From Prevotella sp. UBA4330 (GTDB taxonomy: Bacteria; Bacteroidota; Bacteroidia; Bacteroidales; Bacteroidaceae): DNA of 64,000 nucleotides. The notes under the pieces are model-generated. The model searched no databases and was not told the DNA's origin. It saw only the letters and a program-made list of their open reading frames with translations. The translations under genes and the position numbers were made by a program. Where the stretch lies: NCBI GenBank assembly GCA_002394385.1, contig DGTS01000002.1, positions 1-64,000 of the forward strand. The letters are read 5' to 3'. Position 1 is the stretch's first letter. Every line of letters starts with the position of its first letter. Below are positions 18,959 through 28,100 of this stretch, piece by piece.

Positions 18959-19855
18959 ATGAACAAGCAACCGAAACTGATGAGTCTGTCGCGAATGCGC
19001 GACCTTATAGAGCCACACCTCAGACAGGTGCGCGACAGCATATTCTTCAACAACGAGTTTGCCATAATTCATGGCGACCATAACATCTTCAGGATTGTCA
19101 GACAGCAGCAGCCGCCCTTCAGCATCAACGACCACCGGCTGGGAGTCATAATAAAAGGTGAGATACATGCCAGTTTCAATCTTGTTGAAAAGCATGTCAA
19201 GGCAGGTACGCTGGTGTTCATTGGGCCTGGTTCGATAATCAATCCCATAAGCATCACCGACGATGTGGAGATTTACGGTTTCGGCTTGTCGCCCGACTTC
19301 CCCATGCCTTTCGCACCGGGACAGTGGCCGGCGGCTTTCAATGGTCAGGTGCGCGACTTCCAGTTGCCTGCATCCGAGGCGGACATCGCCACCGCCATGC
19401 AAATCATTGAGACACTGTGGCATGTGGTTCATCAGCAAGACTACAACCGCGCGCTCGTCAGCAGTCTTGTGGCAGCGCAGATGCACCATTACGACTCGCT
19501 CTTCCGCCGCCTTGCCGACCAGCAACAGGGCTTGCAATCGCGCGAGCAGACCATCTTCGACCGCTTCATCTACCTCATCAACCAGCACGCTGTGGAACAG
19601 CATCACATGGCATTCTACGCCTCGAAGATGTGTCTCACCGAGCGTTATCTCGGCACCGTGGTGCGTCAGGCAAGTGGCATCACGGCAAAGGAATGGATAG
19701 ACCGCGCCCTCGTCACGCGCATAAAAATAGAACTGCGCCACACAAACAAGAGTGTGGCGCAGATATCCGATGAGATGAAATTTCCCAATCCGTCATTCTT
19801 CTCCAAGTATTTCCGCCGTCTCACGGGCATGACCCCGCTGGAGTTCAGGGGATAG
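18959..19855 (+). CDS. AraC-family transcriptional regulator
   Basis: A 298-residue DNA-binding regulator. An N-terminal cupin-like sensor region (about 40-150) precedes a C-terminal double helix-turn-helix (about 200-298) with VAQISDEMKFPNPSFFSKYF followed by RRLTGMTPLEFRG. Divergent from the export operon with a 163-bp shared control region, so probably its regulator. It converges with the HerA-like gene, only 11 bp between stops. Confidence 0.88.
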   Translation: MNKQPKLMSLSRMRDLIEPHLRQVRDSIFFNNEFAIIHGDHNIFRIVRQQQPPFSINDHRLGVIIKGEIHASFNLVEKHVKAGTLVFIGPGSIINPISITDDVEIYGFGLSPDFPMPFAPGQWPAAFNGQVRDFQLPASEADIATAMQIIETLWHVVHQQDYNRALVSSLVAAQMHHYDSLFRRLADQQQGLQSREQTIFDRFIYLINQHAVEQHHMAFYASKMCLTERYLGTVVRQASGITAKEWIDRALVTRIKIELRHTNKSVAQISDEMKFPNPSFFSKYFRRLTGMTPLEFRG

Positions 19856-19866
19856 GAGGGGTGTGC

Positions 19867-21456
19867 TTATTTCATAAGATTGCCCAGAATGTCGCGGGTG
19901 ATGGTGCGTGTGGCGGCACTGGTGGCGTTCTTCACCACGCGTCCTGTTGCCGATGTCGATGACTTGCGCGACTTCTTGCCCGTCACCGTGTCCGAAATCT
20001 TGGTGCCTATGATGGTGGCAATGGTGGCGGTGACGGCGGTGACGATGGCTTTCCATATTTTCGCCCAAAGGCTCTTCTTCTTTCCATCCTTGTCTTTGGC
20101 CTTCTCCTCAGCCTCTTGTGCCTTTGTCTGTTCAGCCTCTGCCTGTGCCTGTTCGGCTGCTTTGCGCTCTGTCTCGGCCTGAGCCATGAGCACCTCGAAT
20201 GCGCTCTCGCGGTCAATCGGCGTGTCGTACTTGCCTGCCAGTCGGCTCTGGCGCATTATCTGGCTGCGTTGACCGGTGTCGATGGCTCCTATCTGGCTCA
20301 GCGGGAACAATATCTTGGCGCGCTCAACAATGCTTGGCGCACCCTTCTCGTCGAGGAACGACACGAGAGCCTCGCCCGTCTCGAGGTTGGTAATGGCCTC
20401 GTCGGTCTTGAAGTCGGGGTTTGGTCGGAAGGTGTCGGCGGCAGTCTTCACTGCCTTCTGGTCCTTTGGCGTGTAAGCGCGCAGTGCGTGCTGAACGCGG
20501 TTGCCCAACTGTCCGAGGATGTTCTCGGGAATGTCGGTAGGACTCTGGGTAACGAAGTAGATGCCCACTCCCTTGCTTCGGATGAGTCGGATCACCTGCT
20601 CAATCTTGTCAACAAGCGCTTTCGACGTGTCCTCGAACAGCATGTGGGCCTCGTCGAAGAAGAACACCAGTTTTGGCAGTTCCATATCGCCCACCTCGGG
20701 CAGCGTGCTGTAGAGTTCGGAGAGCAGCCACAGCAGGAAAGTGGAGTAGAGTTTCGGCTGCATCATCAGTTTGTCGGCAGCCAGAACGTTCATCACTCCC
20801 TTGCCGCCCTCTTGCTGCAGCAGGTCCTGAATGTCGAACGATGGCTCGCCGAAGAACTTGTCTGCCCCCTGTGCCTCAAGTTGCAGTATGGCGCGCTGTA
20901 TCGCACCCACCGACGGAGCCGATATGTTTCCGTAGGTCGAGGTGTATTCCTTGGCGTTCTTCGACACATAGTCGAGCATCGAGCGCAGGTCTTTGATGTC
21001 GAGAATGAGCAGTCCTCGCTCGTCGGCGATGCGGAAAACGATGTTCAGCACACCGTCTTGTGTCTCGTTGAGGCCGAGCAGACGGCTCAGCAGTTGCGGT
21101 CCCATCTGGCTTACGGTGGCGCGCATGGGATGTCCCTGCTCGCCGTAAACGTCGAAGAAACGCACGGGACAAGCCTGGAACTGCGGGTTCTCGATGCCGA
21201 ATTCGGGCATCCTCTTCTCAATGAAACCACTCAGTCGGCCCGCCTGGCTGATGCCAGAGAGGTCGCCCTTCATGTCGGCCATGAAGCAAGGAACGCCTGC
21301 CTGGCAGAATGTCTCTGCCAACACCTGCAGCGTAACGGTTTTTCCCGTACCCGTGGCACCGGCAATCAGTCCGTGCCTGTTAGCCATCTTACCAATGATG
21401 CTCAGCGGTCCTGCCGAGCAATGGGCTACATATAGCCCCCGTTCTTTATCCAGCAT
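19867..21456 (-). CDS. HerA-like ATPase (DUF853 family)
   Basis: A 529-residue cytoplasmic ATPase of the FtsK/HerA superfamily. Walker A is AGATGTGKTV (about 32-41), Walker B is LVFFFDEAHMLFED (about 262-275), and VTQSPTDIPENILGQLGNRVQHALRAYTP-type sensor sequence follows. The C-terminal 80 residues are Lys/Ala/Glu-rich with a hydrophobic stretch (IVTAVTATIATIIGT) that may touch membrane. Family function is uncharacterised; DNA translocation or repair is usual by homology. A minus-strand -7 box, CAAAGATA on the plus strand, lies at 21486-21493. Single gene. Confidence 0.85.
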   Translation of the reverse strand: MLDKERGLYVAHCSAGPLSIIGKMANRHGLIAGATGTGKTVTLQVLAETFCQAGVPCFMADMKGDLSGISQAGRLSGFIEKRMPEFGIENPQFQACPVRFFDVYGEQGHPMRATVSQMGPQLLSRLLGLNETQDGVLNIVFRIADERGLLILDIKDLRSMLDYVSKNAKEYTSTYGNISAPSVGAIQRAILQLEAQGADKFFGEPSFDIQDLLQQEGGKGVMNVLAADKLMMQPKLYSTFLLWLLSELYSTLPEVGDMELPKLVFFFDEAHMLFEDTSKALVDKIEQVIRLIRSKGVGIYFVTQSPTDIPENILGQLGNRVQHALRAYTPKDQKAVKTAADTFRPNPDFKTDEAITNLETGEALVSFLDEKGAPSIVERAKILFPLSQIGAIDTGQRSQIMRQSRLAGKYDTPIDRESAFEVLMAQAETERKAAEQAQAEAEQTKAQEAEEKAKDKDGKKKSLWAKIWKAIVTAVTATIATIIGTKISDTVTGKKSRKSSTSATGRVVKNATSAATRTITRDILGNLMK

Positions 21457-21659
21457 ATCTTTAGGTTTTTAGTTCGTTCTGCGCACAAAGATACAAATTA
21501 TAATTGACAAATTATATGTGAGCACACTTTTTTTTGATGTTACAGCCATTATTTGAATGTTGTTTGGCTTGTTTTTAATGCCATTTCCCATTGTAAGGAG
21601 ACACCCCAGAGAACGCCGTCTGTATCTACTTGGTTTTCAGTTAGATACAAGCGGGATAA

Positions 21660-21747
21660 CAAAGTTAATAACTTTGTTCAACAATCTTATTAACTTTGTC
21701 CGACAATCTTATTAACTTTGTTCAACAAAGTTATTAACATTGTCTCC
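21660..21747. repeat. Four direct 22-bp repeats (TTATTAACTTTGT), iteron-like
   Basis: Exactly four 22-bp units lie at 21660, 21682, 21704 and 21726 with core TTATTAACTTTGTTCAACAA. Units 1 and 4 carry CAAAGTT where units 2 and 3 carry CAATCTT, so the outer units are also inverted relatives of the TTTGT part. Imperfect inverted flanks (AGATACAAGCGGG left, CCCCGTTTGATATCT right) bound the array. Looks like a multi-site protein-binding array; no replication gene is near. Confidence 0.7.
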
Positions 21748-21790
21748 CCGTTTGATATCTATTGCAATGCGAGTGGGTACAAATGACAAG

Positions 21791-22061
21791 AAAAGGAGTT
21801 GCAGAACGTTTTCGTTAAGCCATAAGATCAGAACCGAATTTATTCGAGTTATGCCTTGGCGAGAAAAGGTCGGATGAAGTCCAACGTTTTCTTTAAGCCA
21901 TAAGAGCAGAACCGAATTTATTCGAGTTATGCCTTGGCGAGAAAAGGTCGGATGAAATCCAACGTTTTCTTTAAGCCATAAGAGCAGAACCGATTTTATT
22001 CGAGTTATGCCTTGGCGAGAAAAGGTCGGATGAAATCCAACGTCGTTCCGTAACTCCTTTT
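21791..22061. repeat. Three 78-bp tandem imperfect hairpins inside inverted repeats
   Basis: Three copies of a 78-bp unit (equivalent positions 21817, 21895, 21973) span about 21805-22044. Copies differ at very few bases. Each unit is an imperfect palindrome: TTTTCT pairs with AGAAAA, AAGCCATAA with TTATGCCTT, and CGAAT with ATTCG at the tip. The array is bounded by 18-base inverted repeats (AAAAGGAGTT..., 21791-21808 and 22044-22061, two mismatches). No credible gene was found within it. Confidence 0.8.
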
Positions 22062-22098
22062 TTATACCTTATTATATTATATAAGAGGATGTCGGCGG

Positions 22099-23142
22099 TT
22101 AGTAACTTACGCTAACAGGCATGCTCTGCAGTTCTTTCTTTGCTGTTCCCTTCAGTGTGCGTCCCTGTTTCTTCAGCGTTATCTTTATGAGGTCGTTGCT
22201 GTTTGATGCGGTGAGATAGTATTCGTCGCCATAGCGGTCGCCTGTGATATCGAGGGTTGCCCCTGTGGTGTTGTCGGTGAGTTTACCTGTCACGAAACCT
22301 CCCGATGTGACGTTGAGTTTCATGTCGATGTTGTTGCCAGCCATTGTTCCGCGACAGTTGTAACTTCCTCCTGCTGTTGCCACGTCGCTGTTGGCTTTCT
22401 CCTTCTGCTCTTCGGTGGGCTTAGCAGGTTCGGCAACGGCGGTGTTGTCATTGCCTTCACCGCCCGTGTCGGTGACGGGTGCGGGGTTGGATTGAGGGTT
22501 GGGCGTAGAGGTTTGAGTGGGAGTTTGCTGCTGTTGTTCAGTGGTGCCTGTCCCTGCCTCGTTGCTGTTCTCCGGCTGAATGGTGATGTTGCGGTCGGTA
22601 CGGTCAACCTGTTCTTGCTCTTCTTCGTCGCCGCTGCTGATGCTATTGAAGAAACTCTTGCCAGCAAAGGCGAGGATGGCGATGGTGAGAATGGCAAGAA
22701 CAGCCACTACGAGACATCCCAGTGCGAACATCTTTCCGCATGAAGTGTTCTTCTTTGCGGGTGGCACTGGTGCAGCCTTTGGTGCTTTCTTCTCTTGCCT
22801 TGGGGTCTCTTCAATGGCGGGCTTTTCTTCTTTTGCGGGAACGGCCTGCACGTTGCTTTCTGTCGCAGGAGCCTCTTCTTCGTGAGGAACATACTTCATG
22901 TGCTCCTCGGGTATCGAACCAGAAGGCGTCACAGGAGGTTGAGTGTTGAGCGTTCTTTCTCCGCTTCGCTTTGAAAGCGCCCCTTCGGGTTGAGCGGTTG
23001 CCTCTGCTGATACAGGGATGTCTGGTGGCAACGTGAGTGTTTGTGTTGCTCCGCATCGGGGACAAACCACAGTCATCTCCATCTGTCCTTCATTTGGAGT
23101 GACGTCAAACTTATATCTACATTTTGTGCATTTAATGTCCAT
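22099..23142 (-). CDS. Zinc-ribbon membrane protein A of the tubulin/actin-like cluster
   Basis: A 347-residue protein. An N-terminal zinc ribbon (Cys5, Cys8, Cys27, Cys30; KCTKCRYKF and VCPRCGAT) precedes a Pro/Glu/Ala-rich linker, one transmembrane helix (about 137-163), an acidic Gln/Asn-rich linker and a C-terminal beta-rich domain (about 265-347) probably outside the membrane. Residues 51-68 (PEGALSKRSGERTLNTQ) are encoded by a dispersed repeat. Paralogous to the gene just upstream (1 bp between them). Last gene of the cluster. I infer a one-pass sensor or scaffold with a cytoplasmic zinc ribbon; exact role unknown. Confidence 0.75.
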   Translation of the reverse strand: MDIKCTKCRYKFDVTPNEGQMEMTVVCPRCGATQTLTLPPDIPVSAEATAQPEGALSKRSGERTLNTQPPVTPSGSIPEEHMKYVPHEEEAPATESNVQAVPAKEEKPAIEETPRQEKKAPKAAPVPPAKKNTSCGKMFALGCLVVAVLAILTIAILAFAGKSFFNSISSGDEEEQEQVDRTDRNITIQPENSNEAGTGTTEQQQQTPTQTSTPNPQSNPAPVTDTGGEGNDNTAVAEPAKPTEEQKEKANSDVATAGGSYNCRGTMAGNNIDMKLNVTSGGFVTGKLTDNTTGATLDITGDRYGDEYYLTASNSNDLIKITLKKQGRTLKGTAKKELQSMPVSVSY

Positions 23143-23143
23143 A

Positions 23144-23998
23144 TTATTCCTGTTTACTTTTCACTCTTTTAAGTTCAAATTTATATTTGTTCTTCAGATA
23201 CCTGAATGTTCCGTTGAATTTTCCATTGGCATCGATGGAACCTTCGAAACTGCCGGAGTTTTCTTCGCCATCGACATATTCGCGCATGGTTATGATGCCG
23301 TCGTCAGCGACCTTCCCTTTCAGTTCGAGCGTCACGGTAGGTGTCTGGTTGACATAGTAGTAACTGCCTTCGACGATGGTTCCCGTCTTGGTTATCTTCA
23401 TCTTTATGGGCAGGTCTTTCTTTTTCCCCTTTATGTTTCCCTCGAAACTGTATGCGAAGTTACCCATCTCGCTGCTTGACATCCCTATAGTGCTTGTTGA
23501 GGATGCAATGGTCTCCACGGGCTGCGTCTCGTCTCTGCCGAACAACGTTGATAGCAGGAAGATTGCTCCTGCCACGAAGACTGCCGCCACGACGAATAGC
23601 ACCATCACCTTGAGTCTGTTGCTGCTTGGTGCTGGCGAATAGTTGTAACGGGGTAGGGTTCTTTCTCCGCTTTGCTTTGAAAGCACGGAGTTCGCAGAGG
23701 AGACAGAGGGCACAGAGGGGCGAGCAGGCGTCATCTGCGCTGCTGCGGGGACTGGCGTTACCTCTGGTATTGCAGGTGTCACCACGGGCACTGCTGGCGG
23801 CTGCTGGTTGTCGGTTGCTGGTTGTTGGATGTTGAGTGCTGGTGCCGGCGGCGGTGTCTGTTCCTTCAGTATGTCCTCGTCGGTCACCTCAACAGAATAT
23901 GACTGTCCACACCGCGGGCATATCGAAACCAGTTCTGTCATTCCGGGTTTCAACACCTCGTTATACTTATATCTGCAATGCGGACATTTTACTTGCAT
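23144..23998 (-). CDS. Zinc-ribbon membrane protein B of the tubulin/actin-like cluster
   Basis: A 284-residue protein with the same plan as its neighbour: zinc ribbon (Cys5, Cys8, Cys27, Cys30), Pro-rich linker, one helix (about 129-152) and a C-terminal beta domain (GNFAYSFEGNIKGKKKDLPI...). I chose ATG 23998 because the zinc ribbon begins there; the 47 codons before it are Arg/Ser-rich and overlap the protease gene. Residues 104-115 (SVLSKQSGERTL) are translated repeat and 56-67 (NIQQPATDNQQP) are low-complexity. The C-terminal domain, like that of protein A, would face the periplasm. Confidence 0.75.
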   Translation of the reverse strand: MQVKCPHCRYKYNEVLKPGMTELVSICPRCGQSYSVEVTDEDILKEQTPPPAPALNIQQPATDNQQPPAVPVVTPAIPEVTPVPAAAQMTPARPSVPSVSSANSVLSKQSGERTLPRYNYSPAPSSNRLKVMVLFVVAAVFVAGAIFLLSTLFGRDETQPVETIASSTSTIGMSSSEMGNFAYSFEGNIKGKKKDLPIKMKITKTGTIVEGSYYYVNQTPTVTLELKGKVADDGIITMREYVDGEENSGSFEGSIDANGKFNGTFRYLKNKYKFELKRVKSKQE

Positions 23999-24020
23999 GA
24001 TGTTTTTTCGTTTAGTGTAT

Positions 24021-24539
24021 TTATTCAAAGATGATGTATCCGTTTTTATAGTCGAGAGACACCTTTCCGAACTGCGACAGTGCCGTCTGACCGAGCAGCA
24101 ACGGAGCGTTCTGACTCTTGATGACCGACGCTTTAACATCGTTGATGGTGCGGTCGCCTATCTTCACCTCGCGCAGCAGGATAATCGTTCCCTCCGACAT
24201 GCTGCCGTCTGCAATCTGATACTGCTGTGTTCCGATGATGTCCTTCTCTGTAAGCAGTCCCTGCTTGGCAAGAAACTGTGCCTCGGTCTGCGAGATGGTG
24301 ATGTCTGAGGCGCCAGTGTCGAAGATGAAACTCATCTGCACACCATTCACCTTAACAGGCACAACCAGCACTCCGTTCTCACGCTCCATCTTTATCTTCA
24401 TCGGCTTTCCGTTGTGCCTTGGTCTTGATGTTCGCTCGGTGTTGTGCTTCTTGCGCTGTCGTTCGCCACCGCCTCGCGGTCTGAACTGACACGAGACGAT
24501 GGTCATTACGGCGACGATGAGCAGTAGTGCCTTTCTCAT
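24021..24539 (-). CDS. Retropepsin-like aspartic protease, exported
   Basis: A 172-residue protein. A lipoprotein-like N-terminus (LLIVAVMTIVSC, Cys17) and an Arg-rich spacer precede a clan AA aspartic protease domain with FIFDTGASDITIS (catalytic Asp in DTG) and PLLLGQTALSQFG (the Leu-Gly partner motif). Such single-domain proteases act as dimers in the periplasm of many bacteria; substrates are mostly unknown. The start ATG (24537-24539) overlaps the upstream TGA, a translation-coupled junction. The longer frame from 24575 lies inside the upstream gene. Confidence 0.8.
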   Translation of the reverse strand: MRKALLLIVAVMTIVSCQFRPRGGGERQRKKHNTERTSRPRHNGKPMKIKMERENGVLVVPVKVNGVQMSFIFDTGASDITISQTEAQFLAKQGLLTEKDIIGTQQYQIADGSMSEGTIILLREVKIGDRTINDVKASVIKSQNAPLLLGQTALSQFGKVSLDYKNGYIIFE

Positions 24540-25177
24540 TCGAATCTCACAGTTGCTTTTTCTACCACCCGCCACGCATTTCCTTCGCGCACCACTTGTC
24601 CTTCGGCGACATTGGTTATCTCGCGAGGGTTGTTCTTATAGTTCTCCACACGACACACGGTTTTCACTATCTGCGATATTGATATCATGGCCGTTGCGAG
24701 CGCATCGCGGTTCTCATAGAACGAGAATGTGCCGTGATGGTCGTCGATGGTGGTCATCTGATACACCGTTCTGCCCACGCGAGGCTGTGTGAAAGTCTCG
24801 TGGAACACTCCGTCGGGCGACGGAGTGGGCAGATAGAAGGTTTGTGGGGTAGGGGAACCCCCCTCTGTCTCCCCCGAGGGGGAGGAATGTAGTCCTTTCT
24901 CTGGCTCATTGTCGTCAGCATTGATGCTTGCACTGAGTGCAGCGATTTTGTTTCCCGAGTTTTGCTCAGACAGAGAGTCTTCGAGGCGTGATATCTGCTT
25001 TTTTAGTGACTTGATGTCTTTCTCGTACTTCTCGAGTGTGACATATTCGGGCGTTTCGCTGTCAACTTTCTTGTGCGTCAGCATCTTCACTATCCATGCC
25101 AGCAAGAGATAGAGAAGGAAAAAGAGAAGCGTGAAAAGACCGATGGTCCATATTGTATTTAGTGCATCTGGCTCCAT
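24536..25177 (-). CDS. Membrane-anchored coiled-coil protein of the cluster
   Basis: A 213-residue protein: an N-terminal transmembrane helix (about 8-32), a coiled coil (about 47-75, LEKYEKDIKSLKKQISRLED), a linker, then a compact C-terminal domain (about 110-213) I do not recognise. The linker residues SSPSGETEGGSPTPQ come from a CCCCGAGGGGGAGG dispersed repeat (24850-24900). It lies 19 bp after the actin-like gene. The C-terminal domain probably faces the cytoplasm, where the tubulin- and actin-like partners act. Confidence 0.65.
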   Translation of the reverse strand: MEPDALNTIWTIGLFTLLFFLLYLLLAWIVKMLTHKKVDSETPEYVTLEKYEKDIKSLKKQISRLEDSLSEQNSGNKIAALSASINADDNEPEKGLHSSPSGETEGGSPTPQTFYLPTPSPDGVFHETFTQPRVGRTVYQMTTIDDHHGTFSFYENRDALATAMISISQIVKTVCRVENYKNNPREITNVAEGQVVREGNAWRVVEKATVRFE

Positions 25178-25196
25178 ATTCTATAATGTAATGTCC

Positions 25197-28100
25197 TTAA
25201 ATCATGTTCTCAATGAGATTGTAACGCATAGAACCCACGATGGGGTAGAAGAAGAGAATGTCGGCGACCTTCTCGTTGTCGTTCTTCTCGTCCTGGTTCT
25301 TCTGTGTTGACTCCCATCCCTGCACGAAGTGGTGCTCGAGGTCTTGGTTGACCAGTTCGCGGAAGGTGTTGATGCTCTTCATGTCAACAAGGAAGAGGTC
25401 GGTGACGTGCATGTCGTCGCACAGTTTCGAGAAGAACTCGTTGTACTGGCGCACCTCGTCAACGATGCCTGTCACTATCTCCTTGCGCAGCGTGTCGTCC
25501 TTCATGTCGGCGTATGTTATGCCTTCACGGTTGATGAGAGTGAAGTTGGTCACGATGTTGTTGTCATAGTCTGACAGTCGCTCGTTGACCACTGCCAGTT
25601 GCTGCATTCCCTTGCTGTCGGCCACCTGATAGAGTCCGCCCTGACATGTAATCTGTTTGGGATAGTTCTTTTCCTTGATTACAGAGAATGCGCCAGCATC
25701 ATATTTCTCGTCGTAAATGAGTTCGATGATTTTCTTAGTGAGCATGTTCAGTTCTTCCTGCGAGCCCACAATGTCGAGCACCTTCGAGCCTGTTCCGCTG
25801 AACATCACGTTGCGCGGCTTCTGCAGTCCGTTCTTCTTCATCAGGTTTGCCACATAATATATTATGGTGGAATAGAAGTAGATGAACGTCAGTTTCAGCG
25901 ACGAGTCGTTGCTGAGCAGTTCGTTATAAGAGAGTACAGGATTGTTCTTCGCCACCTTGTTGTTCTCAACCGAGAAAAGGAAGGCGTTGATGTCCTCGCT
26001 CTTTCGTTTTGCGGTGATGTCGTCCATGATGCCGTTCAGTTCGTCAAACTTCTCCTCATCGGCATCGAAGAGGTTCTTGAAGTATGCCACATACTTCTTC
26101 ACCATCGGGTTGGAATCACCCTGCGGAACATCGGAATAAGCATCGCCGAAGATTGCATTGGCGGCAAATCGGAACGACGTGAGCAGTGCGGGACTGTCGG
26201 AGTTCTCCTTGAAGATGGCAATGTCGCTTGTGCCGCCGCCGATGTCGATGCTTGCCACTGTTGATGCTGCCGCCTTGAAGCGGTCGGGATGGTTCTTATA
26301 GAAATAGTATGGCGCTATAGACTCTGGCATCTGAATGAGGTTCTCGTCAGTTGCCGTAAGTCCGAAGACGCTTCTCATAACCTGTGCCCAGGCTGTCTTC
26401 AACTTGCCGATGTTGCCTTTCTGCATGCTGAGAGGATAGAACCACACAAGGCGTGTCTTCCTGATGTCGCCGCCGTCGAGCAGCACCTTGGCACGCATGA
26501 GCAGTGCCAGTTCGGTGAGATAGCACAGGATGCGCTTCATGTTCGAGGGGTCGGTGCTCCATTTCAGGTTTGCTATGATGCGGTTGCCGATGCCGATGCT
26601 TTCCTTCTCGTAGATGAAAGGTATGTTGGCATCGCCCAATGCCTCGATGCGGTCTATCTTTGAAGCGTCGAGACGTTCACATTCGGACAGTACGGTGCGC
26701 TGCGGGAAGCAGTAATCGTCTCCCAGCACCTTTGGCACGAACTCCTGTCTCATCACTATCTCGAAGAGATATTTCGAACTGTCGCTGCCGTTATAGAGTG
26801 TGGCAACAAGGCGCTCGCGGCTCTCGTTGTCAATCATCAGCGGCTTGGGAGTCTGGTCGTCGCGGGTATATTCCACATGGGTGTTTGTTGTTCCGAAGTC
26901 AACGGCAAAGGTGAATGCCGCCGTGCCGTTCTCGTTCTCTATCCATTGTGGCGCCACCAGTCCCTCTGCTATGCGCTGTCCGCGGTCGTCGGTCACTACG
27001 ACATTCATCAGGTCGAAGTCCGACTCTATGCTATAATATGTGGAGCCCATGTTCTTCACCCTCTTCAGACTACGCTGACGGGTGACAGGCTCTGCGATTT
27101 GCTCGCGCAGTCCGTTGCGATAGAACTCCAGGGAGATGTCGCTGCCAGAAAGACCCGACAGTGCGCGGTCTATGAGTTGCACGTGATAGCGGTTGATGTC
27201 GGCACGTTTCACAAATGGGAACACTCCGAGTGCGAACGACACACTTATGAACTTGCCGTAGTCGTTGGTGCGGTCGTAGGTAAGGTCGCCGTTCACCGAC
27301 TCAACGTAAGTGCGCTGCATGGTGATGAAACTGTACGGACTCTTTTCTGTCTTCTTCACCCTGATGCGCAGTATTGCCTTCACTGCCTCCTGACCTCCGA
27401 TGCGCATGTGCTGCATCTCGAATATCGGCTGACCTGCAATGGTGCCTGTCATGAGGTCCTTCATAGTGAAATACTTGAAGAATGTGGGCTTCAGCGGCAG
27501 CAGGAAACTGTTGTCGTCAACGTCGCGGCTGAATGGCTTTGTGTTGCCGTCGAAGAAGCAGTCCTTGTCGATGGGGAAGTCCAACTTTATCATCGTTGGC
27601 TGGAAGAAATCATCGTCGGTAAGCCATGGATACTGATGTGTCGTTGCGGGCAGTATTCGTTTGTTGATGTCGTGCTCGGCATACATCTCAGGTGTTATCA
27701 CCGTGGCATTGTCCCATGGATAGGTGACGTAGATGAATGGGTCGCTTGTCAGTGTGCTGAGATTGTTCTGCAGTACGAGCGGCTTGCGTGGGTCGGCAAT
27801 GGCATCAGGCTGAGAAGGAACAATGACGAAGTCGCTCTGTGCTATTGCGGCATTCACATCCTCGGGGCGGCACTGATACAGTGGGAATCCGAGCACATTC
27901 ACTCCATTCTCTATCTGAATGTAATTACGGTTCAGATAGTCGCGAGCCTTCATTGCGCTTTCCTGGTCGGCAGCCTCGGGATTTCCTATCTCGCTGATAA
28001 TCTCGGAGCGTGTCTTGGCATAGTCGGGGCCTATGCGCTCCATCACCTTGAAGTTCTCAATGAGGTAGTTGTTCACCTCCGAGCACATCTTCTTCAACTC

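Noticed and set aside
21660..22061. Plasmid-type iteron origin or CRISPR array
   Set aside because: Direct repeats are contiguous with no unique spacers, no cas or rep gene is nearby, and surrounding genes are chromosomal in type.
24000..24139. 47-residue N-terminal extension of zinc-ribbon protein B
   Set aside because: Arg/Ser-rich, overlaps the protease gene, and the zinc ribbon starts at ATG 23998 exactly as in its paralogue.
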